This document shows, piece by piece, positions 7,086 to 15,652 of a stretch of DNA of 64,000 nt. The position numbers were made by a program, and so were the translations under genes. The stretch covers positions 1 to 64,000 of the forward strand of contig CADCCB010000004.1 of assembly GCA_902799905.1 (NCBI GenBank), in the 5' to 3' direction. The stretch comes from an uncultured Prevotellaceae bacterium. Its GTDB lineage: Bacteria > Bacteroidota > Bacteroidia > Bacteroidales > Bacteroidaceae. Numbering within the stretch: the stretch's first letter is position 1; the number at the start of each line of letters is the position of its first letter. Below the pieces are notes generated by a model. It saw nothing but the letters and a program-made list of their open reading frames with translations. It was not told where the DNA came from and did not search any database.

Positions 7086-9851
7086 TTATTTGCCTTTCGT
7101 CATCTTTTCGTAGAGCTTAAACAGACATTCCAAACGGGCTTCGTCTGAGGCGAAGGGATAGCCAGGGTAGCAACTCTCTACGATGTCGTCCAGTTTGGCA
7201 TGGGCCTCGCGCAAATCCTGTGGCATCTTGTCTGGGTCATAGAGTTCTGCCAAAGTCTTTCCTGGGTAACGCTCACGAGTTATCAGCACATTCTCTGCTG
7301 CAGATTCTATCTCCTGCTTCTTCTCAGCAGAGATTTTGGGGAAGGGGAAAGTGTTGTAGCAGAGAGTCGGAGAATACCTATATCGCATTTCCAACCTACC
7401 ACATGTTGTCTTCATCCATACCATGTGTATTTTAGATGAGACAAGACCAAATGTATAGATGTCTGCATCATAGATAGCAAACGCAGCATTTGAAATAACA
7501 ACATCTTTGTCCAGTAGTCCAGCTGGTACGTATTCTCTTTTTTCAGAAGATACACCTGTTACAATTATAGAATCAGTTTCTTTATATTGAGGCTGTCTAA
7601 AAAGATATGGGTATTGAGCGTATTCTTGTGTAGTGACTGTATCACTCTCAAGCCTAATTCTTGCAACCCCCTCAAAACGTTTGCTTAATTCCGGAATATC
7701 TTTATACAGGTTATATTGCTCCTTATTCATCCAAAGACAATATCTTCGTTTTCCATTTAGGAAATCATCTGATCCCATATAACCTTTTACAATACTATTC
7801 AGATAAGGATATTTCGTTAATAATTCATCTTTCTCATTCTGTTCCATCAACAAATAACCTCCATCAGTAGGCATACTACCTTTTATCATCTCTGGCAAAT
7901 CAGATATGGGGTAAGTTGTTCTACCTATTATAATATTGGGCGCATTTAGCAAATAGGGGTTGATATTGGTACATTGAATAACAGAGGAATCAGTATAAAT
8001 GGTTTTCTTGGAAAGACCTTTCTTACATAATCCAATGATAACAACAATAACTGCAGCATTGTATTTTGCATTATTATTCCACTTGAACGAGTGATATGCA
8101 AAATCTATCTCTAACCCTAAACCAAAGATGTTTGGCCATAGTAATGCAACTTGTTCTCCTTGTGTAAGAGAGTTTGTGCAAACAAAAGCGTACTTCGCAT
8201 TAGACTCTCGAATGTATTTAGCAGCGACATAAAACCAACAAGCGATATAATCAAGATTTTTATAGTTCTCAAATCCGCCACAAACGATTTCCATATCCTT
8301 CTTTTGCCCTTTGTCTTGCATACTGCTTCCCAAATACGGTGGATTACCAAAGATAAAGACTTCTTCCTCTGGGGTATGAGGACATACCGTATTCCAGTCA
8401 ATGCGACAGGCATTGCCACAGACGATTTGGGTGATATTCTTTAGGGGCAGGGCTTTGGTATTGACACCAAAATTCTCGTTGAGTTTGGTGTTCATCTGAT
8501 GTTCTGCCAACCAGAGTGACAGCATCGCTACTTCGTGAGGGAAGTCGAGCAACTCGATGCCGTAGAACTGGCTCAGCGAAATGACGCTGTTATCAACAAA
8601 CAGGATTTCACCATGAGGGGTACACTTCTGCTCCAAAGCAAGAATATCCATTTCGAGGAATCGCAAACACTTATACGTGATGATCAGGAAGTTGCCACTA
8701 CCGCAAGCAGGATCGAAGAACTTCATCTGACTCATGCGCTTCAACAAGGCGTTGCCTTTCTTGATGACATTCTTCAAGTCATCATAGAACTGCTTCTTGC
8801 CTAATGCCCCAATCTGAAGCATCTGCTTTCGCTGCTCGTAATATTCATTCAGTTTGTTATACTCTCCTCGCAATTCATCCATGAACAGCGGATTGATCAC
8901 CTTCATAATATTGGGCACGCTGGTATAGTGCATTCCCTGATTGGCACGCTCTTCAGGGTTCACTACGGCCTGGATCATGCTTCCAAAGATATCAGGATTG
9001 ATGTCCTTCCAGTCCAGTTCGCCACATTCGATGATGATGCGACGGGCCTTGGCACCCATCTTGGGAATCTGAATATGTTTGGAGAACAGACCACCATTCA
9101 CGTAAGGGAACTGCTTCACGATGCTGGGAATATCGCTACGACGCAACGAGATATCCATCACGTTGAACGACTCATCGAGATAATCGGAAAGGTCGCTTCC
9201 GTCTTCCTTTGTATATCGCTGGATGCTGCTGGTAAAGAGGTTTTCCTCAAAGATGCCTGTATCCTCAGCAAAGAAACAGAACAGCAGGCGACTGATAAAG
9301 ATATTCAGGTCGTGCAGGTCGTCGTCGCTGCGAAACTCGTTATAACTTCGCAATTCATCGTGCAACTTGGCCAGTTTCTCTGCTGCCTTGATGTCGGCAG
9401 GACTCTCCTCAACATAGTGTACACGCTCTACATCCATCAGCGGATAGAAAAAAGCAAAGTCAGAGGGCAGTCGCTCCAGTTGGTTCTCGTAGGTATCCTT
9501 CTCACGCAGGTCGTAGGCCAGAATGGTCTTGCCGTCGCTGACAGCGATAATCTTGGGAGCGGCCTTCAGTACCATCGGGTCGCGCTTCAACCGTTCCAGC
9601 CGTTCAGTAAGTTGCGTTGACGATGCCGTCTGAAAACAGAACAGCCCCTTGATGAGTAGTCCGTCAAAAGTCTTGAGGGTTCCTTTTCCCTCCTTGTAAC
9701 GCTCAATGTCGCGTTCGCTTTTGCCAAAGGAGTGAAGAAGCCAATAAGCAATCTCCAAACTTCCCTCGTCCCATGGAGAGGGGGTGGGGGTGAGGCTCAG
9801 CCTTGCTTCTATCTCCCTATAGCCAAGTTGTAGTTTCTTTGCCATAGTCAT
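7086..9851 (-). CDS. Class I SAM-dependent N6-adenine DNA methyltransferase, MmeI-like without nuclease
   Basis: 921 aa. SAM motif I is FDPACGSGNFLI (about 379-390) and the catalytic NPPY motif IV is at about 503-506 (GNPPYLGSS). The downstream half (about 600-840) corresponds to a target-recognition region and the C-terminus is helical. Layout matches the MmeI/type IIG-like methyltransferases. The N-terminus, however, shows no PD-ExK residues, so cutting is probably left to the GIY-YIG partner. Residues 19-31 (SLTPTPSPWDEGS) come from a 39-bp dispersed repeat inserted in frame; the same element is in era. Two starts are possible, ATG 9849-9851 or 9843-9845. A 13-bp dyad lies just upstream, and a promoter-like -7 box lies about 330 nt upstream (10180-10187). 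Confidence 0.85.
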   Translation of the reverse strand: MTMAKKLQLGYREIEARLSLTPTPSPWDEGSLEIAYWLLHSFGKSERDIERYKEGKGTLKTFDGLLIKGLFCFQTASSTQLTERLERLKRDPMVLKAAPKIIAVSDGKTILAYDLREKDTYENQLERLPSDFAFFYPLMDVERVHYVEESPADIKAAEKLAKLHDELRSYNEFRSDDDLHDLNIFISRLLFCFFAEDTGIFEENLFTSSIQRYTKEDGSDLSDYLDESFNVMDISLRRSDIPSIVKQFPYVNGGLFSKHIQIPKMGAKARRIIIECGELDWKDINPDIFGSMIQAVVNPEERANQGMHYTSVPNIMKVINPLFMDELRGEYNKLNEYYEQRKQMLQIGALGKKQFYDDLKNVIKKGNALLKRMSQMKFFDPACGSGNFLIITYKCLRFLEMDILALEQKCTPHGEILFVDNSVISLSQFYGIELLDFPHEVAMLSLWLAEHQMNTKLNENFGVNTKALPLKNITQIVCGNACRIDWNTVCPHTPEEEVFIFGNPPYLGSSMQDKGQKKDMEIVCGGFENYKNLDYIACWFYVAAKYIRESNAKYAFVCTNSLTQGEQVALLWPNIFGLGLEIDFAYHSFKWNNNAKYNAAVIVVIIGLCKKGLSKKTIYTDSSVIQCTNINPYLLNAPNIIIGRTTYPISDLPEMIKGSMPTDGGYLLMEQNEKDELLTKYPYLNSIVKGYMGSDDFLNGKRRYCLWMNKEQYNLYKDIPELSKRFEGVARIRLESDTVTTQEYAQYPYLFRQPQYKETDSIIVTGVSSEKREYVPAGLLDKDVVISNAAFAIYDADIYTFGLVSSKIHMVWMKTTCGRLEMRYRYSPTLCYNTFPFPKISAEKKQEIESAAENVLITRERYPGKTLAELYDPDKMPQDLREAHAKLDDIVESCYPGYPFASDEARLECLFKLYEKMTKGK
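9759..9797 (-). repeat. 39-bp dispersed element inserted in the methyltransferase gene
   Basis: On the minus strand it starts AGCCTCACCCCC and ends GAGGGAAGT. It matches the element in era (31195-31233) at 30 of 39 positions without gaps and is read in the same frame there. Confidence 0.8.
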
Positions 9852-9853
9852 TA

Positions 9854-9889
9854 GTTATTGAAGAAAGCGAACGGAATTTCTTCAATAAC
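9854..9889 (-). promoter_or_regulatory. Perfect 13-bp inverted repeat at the methyltransferase start
   Basis: GTTATTGAAGAAA (9854-9866) and TTTCTTCAATAAC (9877-9889) with a 10-nt loop, 2 nt upstream of the first ATG. Candidate operator or translation-blocking hairpin. Confidence 0.65.
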
Positions 9890-9897
9890 GCGACATC

Positions 9898-9958
9898 GGC
9901 CAAGCGCATGAAAAAACGTGGACAGTTTATACTTATCCAACGTCTCAGGCGCTTGGCC
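9898..9958. repeat. Inverted repeat GGCCAAGCGC / GCGCTTGGCC
   Basis: Perfect 10-bp arms at 9898-9907 and 9949-9958, 41 nt apart, in the leader of the methyltransferase operon. The GGCCAAGC core also occurs in the 28-nt direct repeats at 6519 and 10042. Confidence 0.65.
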
Positions 9959-10041
9959 GGTGCCCACTCCAATAGATAAGATAAACGCCCACGCCTATTG
10001 CGTGAGCATTCACTTCTTACCAAATTAGAGTCGTCTATTTC

Positions 10042-10069
10042 GCGGCCAAGCTTAAGAGACGTTTTGAAT
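10042..10069. repeat. 28-nt direct repeat, copy 2
   Basis: Same as 6519-6546 except one base (position 24). The stretch 9852-10412 holds no supportable gene: it carries this repeat, two inverted repeats and a minus-strand -7 box. Short open frames on both strands there lack any family resemblance. Confidence 0.85.
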
Positions 10070-10179
10070 AAAAAGCGTACGCTTCATTTGTTTTTACCCT
10101 CGAAAATCATACCGCCACCCTGCACCCAGGGAACTTGCCGAAGCGAGTGTAGTTTACTACAATTAGCAGTAGTTGATTG

Positions 10180-10187
10180 CAAAGATA
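10180..10187 (-). promoter_or_regulatory. -7 box, probable promoter of the methyltransferase operon
   Basis: CAAAGATA on the plus strand, that is TATCTTTG on the minus strand. No clear TTTG lies 20 nt upstream (TTGC instead, 10208-10211 read as GCAA). It would give a leader of about 325 nt that includes the repeats described here. Confidence 0.45.
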
Positions 10188-10412
10188 CGAAAAAGTTGGG
10201 AAAGTTATTGCAATTTGGAGGAAAAATTGTAAAATTATGGAGAAATGTTTGGCAGATAAGCAATTTTTGCCTATCTCTGAGATAAATCTCGTTGAACCAA
10301 ACAAGCCACAGTTGGCCACAAAGATAATCATTATGTTGATTTCTGCCCTGACCGCAAGTCCTCCGTTGTTCTTCTGCAAATTAGTTGAAGAGGAACAAAA
10401 AACACAAAAAAG

Positions 10413-10444
10413 TTTGTGTTATTCATAAAAAAACATTAATTTTG
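10413..10444 (+). promoter_or_regulatory. Bacteroidetes promoter, TTTG-N20-TAATTTTG
   Basis: -33 TTTG at 10413-10416 and -7 TAATTTTG at 10437-10444, exactly 20 nt apart, 34 nt before the ATG at 10479. Confidence 0.8.
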
Positions 10445-10478
10445 CAAGGTCTAAATTCATGATTGGAAAGAGAGAAAT

Positions 10479-11189
10479 ATGGATACTTTTAGAAGAATAT
10501 GGGATTTTCTGACCAGCGTGGGGGCTTTCTTCTTCCTGCCCGCCATCTGTGCCGTCTTCTCTGGGCTGATAGTCTATATCCTGCCCGACTGGGCGGTGCT
10601 GCGCTATCCGCTGATGGTTGTCTTGATCGTGCTGTCGGGCCTCATGTCGTGGAAGGCGTCGGAAATTGGTTTGCAGGACATGCTGCAGAAGGGCCATATA
10701 GACGGCGTGAAGCCCTGGATGCGCTATTTCTGCTATCTGATTGGCGTGGCGGGCGTGGCCTGCACGGCGTATGTCATGTATGCCTTTGCCATGAGCGAAA
10801 AGAAGAAGAATGCTCCCCGTCCTGCCACGGTCTATGTGGTGCGTGGCGACGAATTCTCCAGGGTGAGAGTCGAGGTGACGGATACCGCCTATACCGTGTC
10901 GGATGCCGACCGTGTGCTCTCTTTCATGCCAGAGAGCGATTCGTGCTATGTGGCCAACCTGACTGCTGACACCCTGGTGGTCTATCGTGAGTTCTATGGT
11001 CGCGCGAAGGTGAAGGATCCCCTGGTCTTGGTGGTTGCACCCGTCACGTATGCCGGGACCCCAGCCCTCGACGACCTCGGCCATTCCAGTGCTCTGAGCG
11101 ACAAGACTGTGCGCCTCGTGCTCACCAGACTGTCCGATGCTCCCGATCACGTGGCTAACTCCGTCAGAAAGGCCCGAGAGGTGAAATGA
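10479..11189 (+). CDS. Membrane protein of unknown function, first gene of a two-gene operon
   Basis: 236 aa. Three to four hydrophobic helices at about 15-34, 38-57 and 85-104 precede a soluble domain of about 125 residues (from PATVYVVRGDEFSRVRVEV) that is beta-rich. No family recognised. It follows a strong promoter and shares ATGA with the next gene, so both are translated together. Confidence 0.7.
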   Translation: MDTFRRIWDFLTSVGAFFFLPAICAVFSGLIVYILPDWAVLRYPLMVVLIVLSGLMSWKASEIGLQDMLQKGHIDGVKPWMRYFCYLIGVAGVACTAYVMYAFAMSEKKKNAPRPATVYVVRGDEFSRVRVEVTDTAYTVSDADRVLSFMPESDSCYVANLTADTLVVYREFYGRAKVKDPLVLVVAPVTYAGTPALDDLGHSSALSDKTVRLVLTRLSDAPDHVANSVRKAREVK

Positions 11190-12088
11190 TTAAAGAGGGA
11201 AAGATGGAAAGAATGAGACTGGTGGTGATGGTGATTGTCGGACTGCTGCTGGGACAGCGGGTGACGGCACAGACGGACCATGTGTTCAAGATGGTGAAGG
11301 AGAACGGACACTTCTTCATCGAGACGACGGTGAACGGCGTCGAAGCGAAGTTGATGTTCGAGAGCGGCGTGCCAGGGCTGATGATGGGCGATGCCTTCTA
11401 TGAGGCTCATAAGGAGGCGCTGCAGATGGAAGTAAAGGCCTGCGACGAGAAGATACGCTATCTGAACGGAATGTATAATGTGACGGCATCGGCCGAGGCT
11501 CGCCTGCGCATCGGTGATGCCTACTTCGAGGGACCGGTGAAGATAGTGGAGGGGCAGTCGGACCTGAAGATGCCTATCCACATGCTACACCATTCGGCTG
11601 ACAGCAGCAGCATCGTCAGGATGGACTTGGGAAACAGCGAGTTCAGGGTGATTAGCCGCGAGAGCATGCAGGCCATGACGAAGGATGCCACGGCCTTTGA
11701 CATCAGTTTCAACAAATGGGGCATGCCCGTCGTCAACACGCGGCTGAGCATGGATGTAGGGGGACGGCAGGTGACCATCAAGGGCAACTTCATCGCCGAC
11801 ATGGGTAATGCCTCGCTGCTCTTCCTGAACAAAAGCCGTGAGGCGGTGCAGGCGGCGCTGAAAGAGAGCGGCGTGACGCTGCAGGCGGCCCGCGACAAGA
11901 ATGGCAAGGTGGTGGCCGAGGGGCTCTATGCCGACAGGCTGACCATCTGCGGCAAGACGAACAGTGGCGTCTCGGTAGGGGTGCATAGCTTCAAGTCGCT
12001 GGACGAATATGGCTTCCTGGGACTGAAGTTCTTCACCATGCCCACCGTCTTCGACTTCAGCAATCAAAAGATGTATCTATGTAACTAA
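11186..12088 (+). CDS. Exported protein with degenerate retropepsin-like fold
   Basis: 300 aa. A signal peptide (LVVMVIVGLLLGQRVTAQ, cleaved near residue 29) is followed by a duplicated beta domain in the style of aspartyl protease-like proteins. The first expected D-T/S-G motif reads ESG in LMFESGVPGLMMG (about 55-67), and the second reads DMG in NFIADMGNASLLFLNK (about 202-217). Neither is a standard active-site triplet, so it is probably an inactive or binding version. Final residues (FDFSNQKMYL) match the usual last strand of the fold. Coupled to the upstream membrane protein by an ATGA overlap; the start could also be the M at residue 7 or 10. Confidence 0.65.
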   Translation: MIKEGKMERMRLVVMVIVGLLLGQRVTAQTDHVFKMVKENGHFFIETTVNGVEAKLMFESGVPGLMMGDAFYEAHKEALQMEVKACDEKIRYLNGMYNVTASAEARLRIGDAYFEGPVKIVEGQSDLKMPIHMLHHSADSSSIVRMDLGNSEFRVISRESMQAMTKDATAFDISFNKWGMPVVNTRLSMDVGGRQVTIKGNFIADMGNASLLFLNKSREAVQAALKESGVTLQAARDKNGKVVAEGLYADRLTICGKTNSGVSVGVHSFKSLDEYGFLGLKFFTMPTVFDFSNQKMYLCN

Positions 12089-12102
12089 AAAATCAGAATA
12101 TC

Positions 12103-12711
12103 ATGGTACAAATCAGAATCAAGAAAACAGTGGCTTTATGCTTATGCCTCCTTTCCTGTCATGTCGTGTTAGGACAAACGAAGGCGGTAGATTTAGGACT
12201 GAGTGTTAACTGGGCAGAGTGTAACGTAGGGGCTGAGAATCCGTGGGATGCAGGCCAGTATTTCCTGTGGGGAGATCCTTCTGGCCAGAAAGATGCTGCA
12301 GAAATGCCCTTTGACGTGAACGCCATGGGGGATATCGTAGGTTCGCCGAAAGATATGGCAAAGGCCAATATGGGTGGTGATTGGCGTATGCCTACAAGCG
12401 ACGAGTTGAAGGAACTGGAAGGGAATTGTACATGGGAAGTAGAGAGCCGGAATAATGTTCGTGGCTTTAAGGTGACGGGCAAGAACGGGGCATCCATCTT
12501 CGTTCCGGCAATAGGTGCCTATGATCGTGGCGCCTTTCGCACGGACCAGGGTGCCGGGCTATGGAGCGGCAGTTTCAATCAGAAATGGAAAAAGATAGAC
12601 TTCATGCTCGTGTGGGTGCAAGAATCGGATAAAAGTATGGTCAATGTACGTCAGGCAACCATGCGATATAAGTTTAATGTTCGTGCGGTGTGTGAAAAAG
12701 GAACTAAATGA
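12103..12711 (+). CDS. Exported Fibrobacter-type major domain protein (lectin-like fold)
   Basis: 202 aa. After a signal peptide (ALCLCLLSCHVVLGQ) the sequence VDLGLSVNWAECNVGAENP, GDWRMPTSDELKEL and VRGFKVTGKNGASIFVPA is the signature of the Fib_succ_major / FGE-like domains found in many Bacteroidetes surface proteins. Its role is unknown; substrate or matrix binding is usually assumed. It starts 14 nt after the previous gene and may share its transcript. Confidence 0.75.
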   Translation: MVQIRIKKTVALCLCLLSCHVVLGQTKAVDLGLSVNWAECNVGAENPWDAGQYFLWGDPSGQKDAAEMPFDVNAMGDIVGSPKDMAKANMGGDWRMPTSDELKELEGNCTWEVESRNNVRGFKVTGKNGASIFVPAIGAYDRGAFRTDQGAGLWSGSFNQKWKKIDFMLVWVQESDKSMVNVRQATMRYKFNVRAVCEKGTK

Positions 12712-12750
12712 CGACATATTCATCAGTTACATTCAAAATAACGCCGTTCG

Positions 12751-12782
12751 TTTGGCTGTTTCATGGAAATTACTTATCTTTG
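12751..12782 (+). promoter_or_regulatory. Bacteroidetes promoter, TTTG-N20-TATCTTTG
   Basis: TTTG at 12751-12754 and TATCTTTG at 12775-12782. The ATG of the ATPase gene is at 12801, giving a leader of roughly 13 nt. Confidence 0.8.
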
Positions 12783-12800
12783 CCGAAAATTCCGTGACTT

Positions 12801-14345
12801 ATGAAATATCCATTGGGCATACAGAACTTTGAGAAGATACGTCATGAGGGCTATCTCTATATGGATAAGACCGCATTGGTGTATCAGATTGTCAAAGGCG
12901 GGAGTTACTATTTTCTTAGTCGTCCTCGCCGCTTTGGCAAGAGTCTGCTCATCTCTACGTTGGAGGCTTATTTCCAGGGCAAGCGTGAGTTGTTCATGGG
13001 ACTTGCTATTGAGGGAATGGAACAGGAGTGGAAGACGTATCCTGTGCTACATCTGGACTTGAATGCAGAGAAATATACGACCCAAGAGGCTTTGGACAAC
13101 ATTTTGAACAGCAACCTGGTCCAATGGGAAAAACTATATGGCAAGGGAGAGGGCGAGACCACTTTGGCAACACGCTTTTCCGGCATCATACGTCGTGCCT
13201 GCGAGAAGACGGGTCAGAAGGTGGTCATTCTGGTAGATGAATACGACAAGCCGCTGCTGCAGGCCATTGGCAACAAGGAGTTGCACGACGACTATCGTGC
13301 CACGCTGAAGGCTTTCTATGGCGTGGAGAAGTCGATGGATGGCTACATCCGGTTCGCATTCTTCACGGGTGTTACCAAGTTTTCGAAGGTCAGCGTGTTC
13401 AGCGACCTGAACAATCTGACCGACATTACGATGGATCGTCGCTATGTCGGGTTGTGTGGTATCACAGAGGCCGAAATCCGTCAGAACTTGGATGCTGAGG
13501 TGGAGTCATTGGCCGAGGCTAACGGCCTGAGCAAGGATGCCTGTTACGAGAAGTTGAAACTGAACTATGACGGTTACCACTTTGAGCATTCCACCGTGGG
13601 CATGTATAACCCCTTCAGCCTGCTCCATGTGCTGGATGCCAAGGCCTTCAAGGACTACTGGTTCGAGACGGGCACGCCAACCATTCTTGTCGATGCATTG
13701 AAACAGAGCAACTACAACCTGGCCGACCTGACGCAAGAGGAGGTTACTGTCGATTTGCTGGGCAGCATTGACAGCAACGACATCAATCCGTTGCCCCTGC
13801 TCTACCAGAGCGGCTACCTGACCATAAAGGACTATGATGAGCGTTTTGAAACCTACCACCTGGGATTTCCCAATCAGGAAGTGGAGCGTGGCTTTACGCG
13901 GTTCCTGATTCCCTATTATACGCCAATACCAGAACCCAAGTCGGCTTTCTATATCAACCATTTTGTGCGTGACGTTGAAGCGGGGAGGGCGACGGAGTTC
14001 ATGCAACGTCTGGAATCGCTTTTCACAGATGGCGATTATCAAATAACAGGGAATGCAGAACTCTATTTCCAAAATGTTGTCTGGGTCATCTTCAAGATGA
14101 TGGGCTTCTATACCGAGGTGGAAAGACATACTACGGACGGCCGTATGGATATGCTCATCAAGACGCAGAACTACCTATACATCCTTGAATTCAAACTTGA
14201 CAGAAGTGCCGACGAGGCTCTTCGGCAGATAGAGGAGAAACAATATGCCAAACCTTTCGAGCATGACCAGCGCCACCTTTTCAGGATTGGCATCAACTTC
14301 TCCACAAAGACCCGTAGGATTGAAGAGTGGAAAATGATAAATTAA
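12801..14345 (+). CDS. AAA-ATPase-like protein with PD-(D/E)XK nuclease domain
   Basis: 514 aa. The N-terminus YPLGIQNFEKIR...YMDKT and SRPRRFGKSLL (phosphate loop, about 40-50) define the AAA-ATPase-like family PF09820; Walker B is VILVDEYDKP (about 143-152). The C-terminal part (about 420-514) is the DUF1703 PD-(D/E)XK domain, with GRMDMLI (Asp near 449) and ILEFKLD (Glu-Phe-Lys near 462-464). These proteins are multiplied in Bacteroidetes and Clostridia genomes and are thought to be mobile or selfish elements or defence-related; the function is not established. It is a full-length copy with its own promoter. Confidence 0.9.
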   Translation: MKYPLGIQNFEKIRHEGYLYMDKTALVYQIVKGGSYYFLSRPRRFGKSLLISTLEAYFQGKRELFMGLAIEGMEQEWKTYPVLHLDLNAEKYTTQEALDNILNSNLVQWEKLYGKGEGETTLATRFSGIIRRACEKTGQKVVILVDEYDKPLLQAIGNKELHDDYRATLKAFYGVEKSMDGYIRFAFFTGVTKFSKVSVFSDLNNLTDITMDRRYVGLCGITEAEIRQNLDAEVESLAEANGLSKDACYEKLKLNYDGYHFEHSTVGMYNPFSLLHVLDAKAFKDYWFETGTPTILVDALKQSNYNLADLTQEEVTVDLLGSIDSNDINPLPLLYQSGYLTIKDYDERFETYHLGFPNQEVERGFTRFLIPYYTPIPEPKSAFYINHFVRDVEAGRATEFMQRLESLFTDGDYQITGNAELYFQNVVWVIFKMMGFYTEVERHTTDGRMDMLIKTQNYLYILEFKLDRSADEALRQIEEKQYAKPFEHDQRHLFRIGINFSTKTRRIEEWKMIN

Positions 14346-14349
14346 TAAT

Positions 14350-15573
14350 ATGATGAACGAGATGAATGAAAGAGAGATGCCGCCCATGGGCGATCCAACA
14401 CCTGATCCAACCCCCGATCCAACCCCAACGCCGGACACGGACTCGGCAGAAACCCGTCTGGCCTCGGGCCCTGTCAGGAAACCAGCGGGTCCTGGCCCTG
14501 CTCCCCGTCCTGTAGCAAAGAAGAATTCGGGCATGATTGCCCTGCTCTTCGGATGCCTGGGCATAGGTGCCCTGGGCCTCATCGCCCTGTGTGTCATTGG
14601 CGCCGTGGTCTGGACGCACTTACGCGGCCGTGGAGGCGATGAAGAGCCACCCGTGTTTGTCTCAGGAGATACCTATCTTACCGTTTCGGACGATGAACTC
14701 TATTTTGAATCGGGAGGCGGAACTCAGACAATCATCGTGGGGACGAGCGGCAGTTGGTGGATAAGCACGGATGCCGATTCCTGGGGACATCTCACGCAGG
14801 ATGGCAACCAGTTGGAGGTTCGCATCGACGAGAACACGAGCCACGAAGAGCGTACGGACTTTTTCATCATCACGGCCGGCGACAAGGAGCAGCGAGTGGA
14901 TATCACCCAGGCGGGCGCTCCTATCGTGTGGGAAGTGAGTGGCACGTCGCGTGATTATACCGACAATGCCAAGGCCTTGGATTATATCGTGTCCCAGATA
15001 GAGGAAAACGAGAAATGCCGTTTGGGCGCTATCACGGAAAATGGAGAGGGGGTCGTCATCTACGAAAACAATGGGGCCTTCATGATGTCACTTCCCACCA
15101 ATTTCAGCGACAAGATCAAAAGCATAAACGAGAGGATCAGTTCCGTTGCATTGACTCATTCCGGCTACTATTGCGTGGTCTATGAACGCAATGCCTGGTA
15201 CGGCTATGTGCCTGACCAGATGAAGACGAAACTGAATGAATTCAATGCCAACGCAGAGGAGATACTCGCCGTGTCGATCAGCGAAAACGGTGACTTCGCC
15301 ATTGTGACCGATGAGCATTTCTTTGCCTCGAACAGCAGCGACCATTCAAACATGACTACCGCTATGGAAAAATACGGTAAGATCAAGGATGTCTGCATCA
15401 CTAACTTAGGCATATGCGTGGTATGTCAGAACGGAATCTACTACGACAATATTCCTTCGAATGTGGAAGCAAAACTGAAAGGTCTCACTTTCCATCCGGA
15501 CCATGTGTCATATACCGACAGCGGCACGTTCCTGATAACGGATGAGTCGCAGACGTATGCGTTTAGGTTGTGA
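14350..15573 (+). CDS. Single-pass membrane protein with BACON domain
   Basis: 407 aa. The first 55 residues are Pro-, Asp- and Ala-rich with a DPTP repeat coded by tandem DNA at about 14398-14430. A membrane helix follows at about 60-86 (MIALLFGCLGIGALGLIAL). Residues 101-183 form a BACON domain (ESGGGTQTIIVGTSGSWWIS, ending in VDITQAG), usually a glycan- or protein-binding Ig-like module. The rest shows at least three repeats of a pattern such as ISENGDFAIV and LTHSGYYCVV, which suggests beta-propeller blades. The topology places the repeats outside. The gene begins 4 nt after the ATPase stop, so they share a transcript. Confidence 0.75.
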   Translation: MMNEMNEREMPPMGDPTPDPTPDPTPTPDTDSAETRLASGPVRKPAGPGPAPRPVAKKNSGMIALLFGCLGIGALGLIALCVIGAVVWTHLRGRGGDEEPPVFVSGDTYLTVSDDELYFESGGGTQTIIVGTSGSWWISTDADSWGHLTQDGNQLEVRIDENTSHEERTDFFIITAGDKEQRVDITQAGAPIVWEVSGTSRDYTDNAKALDYIVSQIEENEKCRLGAITENGEGVVIYENNGAFMMSLPTNFSDKIKSINERISSVALTHSGYYCVVYERNAWYGYVPDQMKTKLNEFNANAEEILAVSISENGDFAIVTDEHFFASNSSDHSNMTTAMEKYGKIKDVCITNLGICVVCQNGIYYDNIPSNVEAKLKGLTFHPDHVSYTDSGTFLITDESQTYAFRL

Positions 15574-15652
15574 AACCAAAATTCAATAACCTATCGCTCG
15601 GCCAAAGGCCGCTTGCTACCGAAGGGACGCAAGAACCCATAACCAATAACCC
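15574..15652. other. Convergent gap with a low-complexity spacer
   Basis: Contains CGGCCAAAGGCCGCTTGC and the 7-nt pattern CCCATAACCAATAACCC. It resembles the mixed GC-rich and heptad spacers elsewhere in the window. No clear terminator. Confidence 0.4.

Noticed and set aside
8928-9620. 230-aa plus-strand frame
   Set aside because: Antisense to the DNA methyltransferase, which has clear motifs; it has no family resemblance.
9817-10379. Short frames upstream of the methyltransferase on both strands
   Set aside because: They overlap repeats, lack conserved features and disagree with the promoter signals.
10419-11150. 243-aa minus-strand frame
   Set aside because: Antisense to the membrane protein gene behind a consensus promoter; His- and Gln-rich as expected of a shadow.
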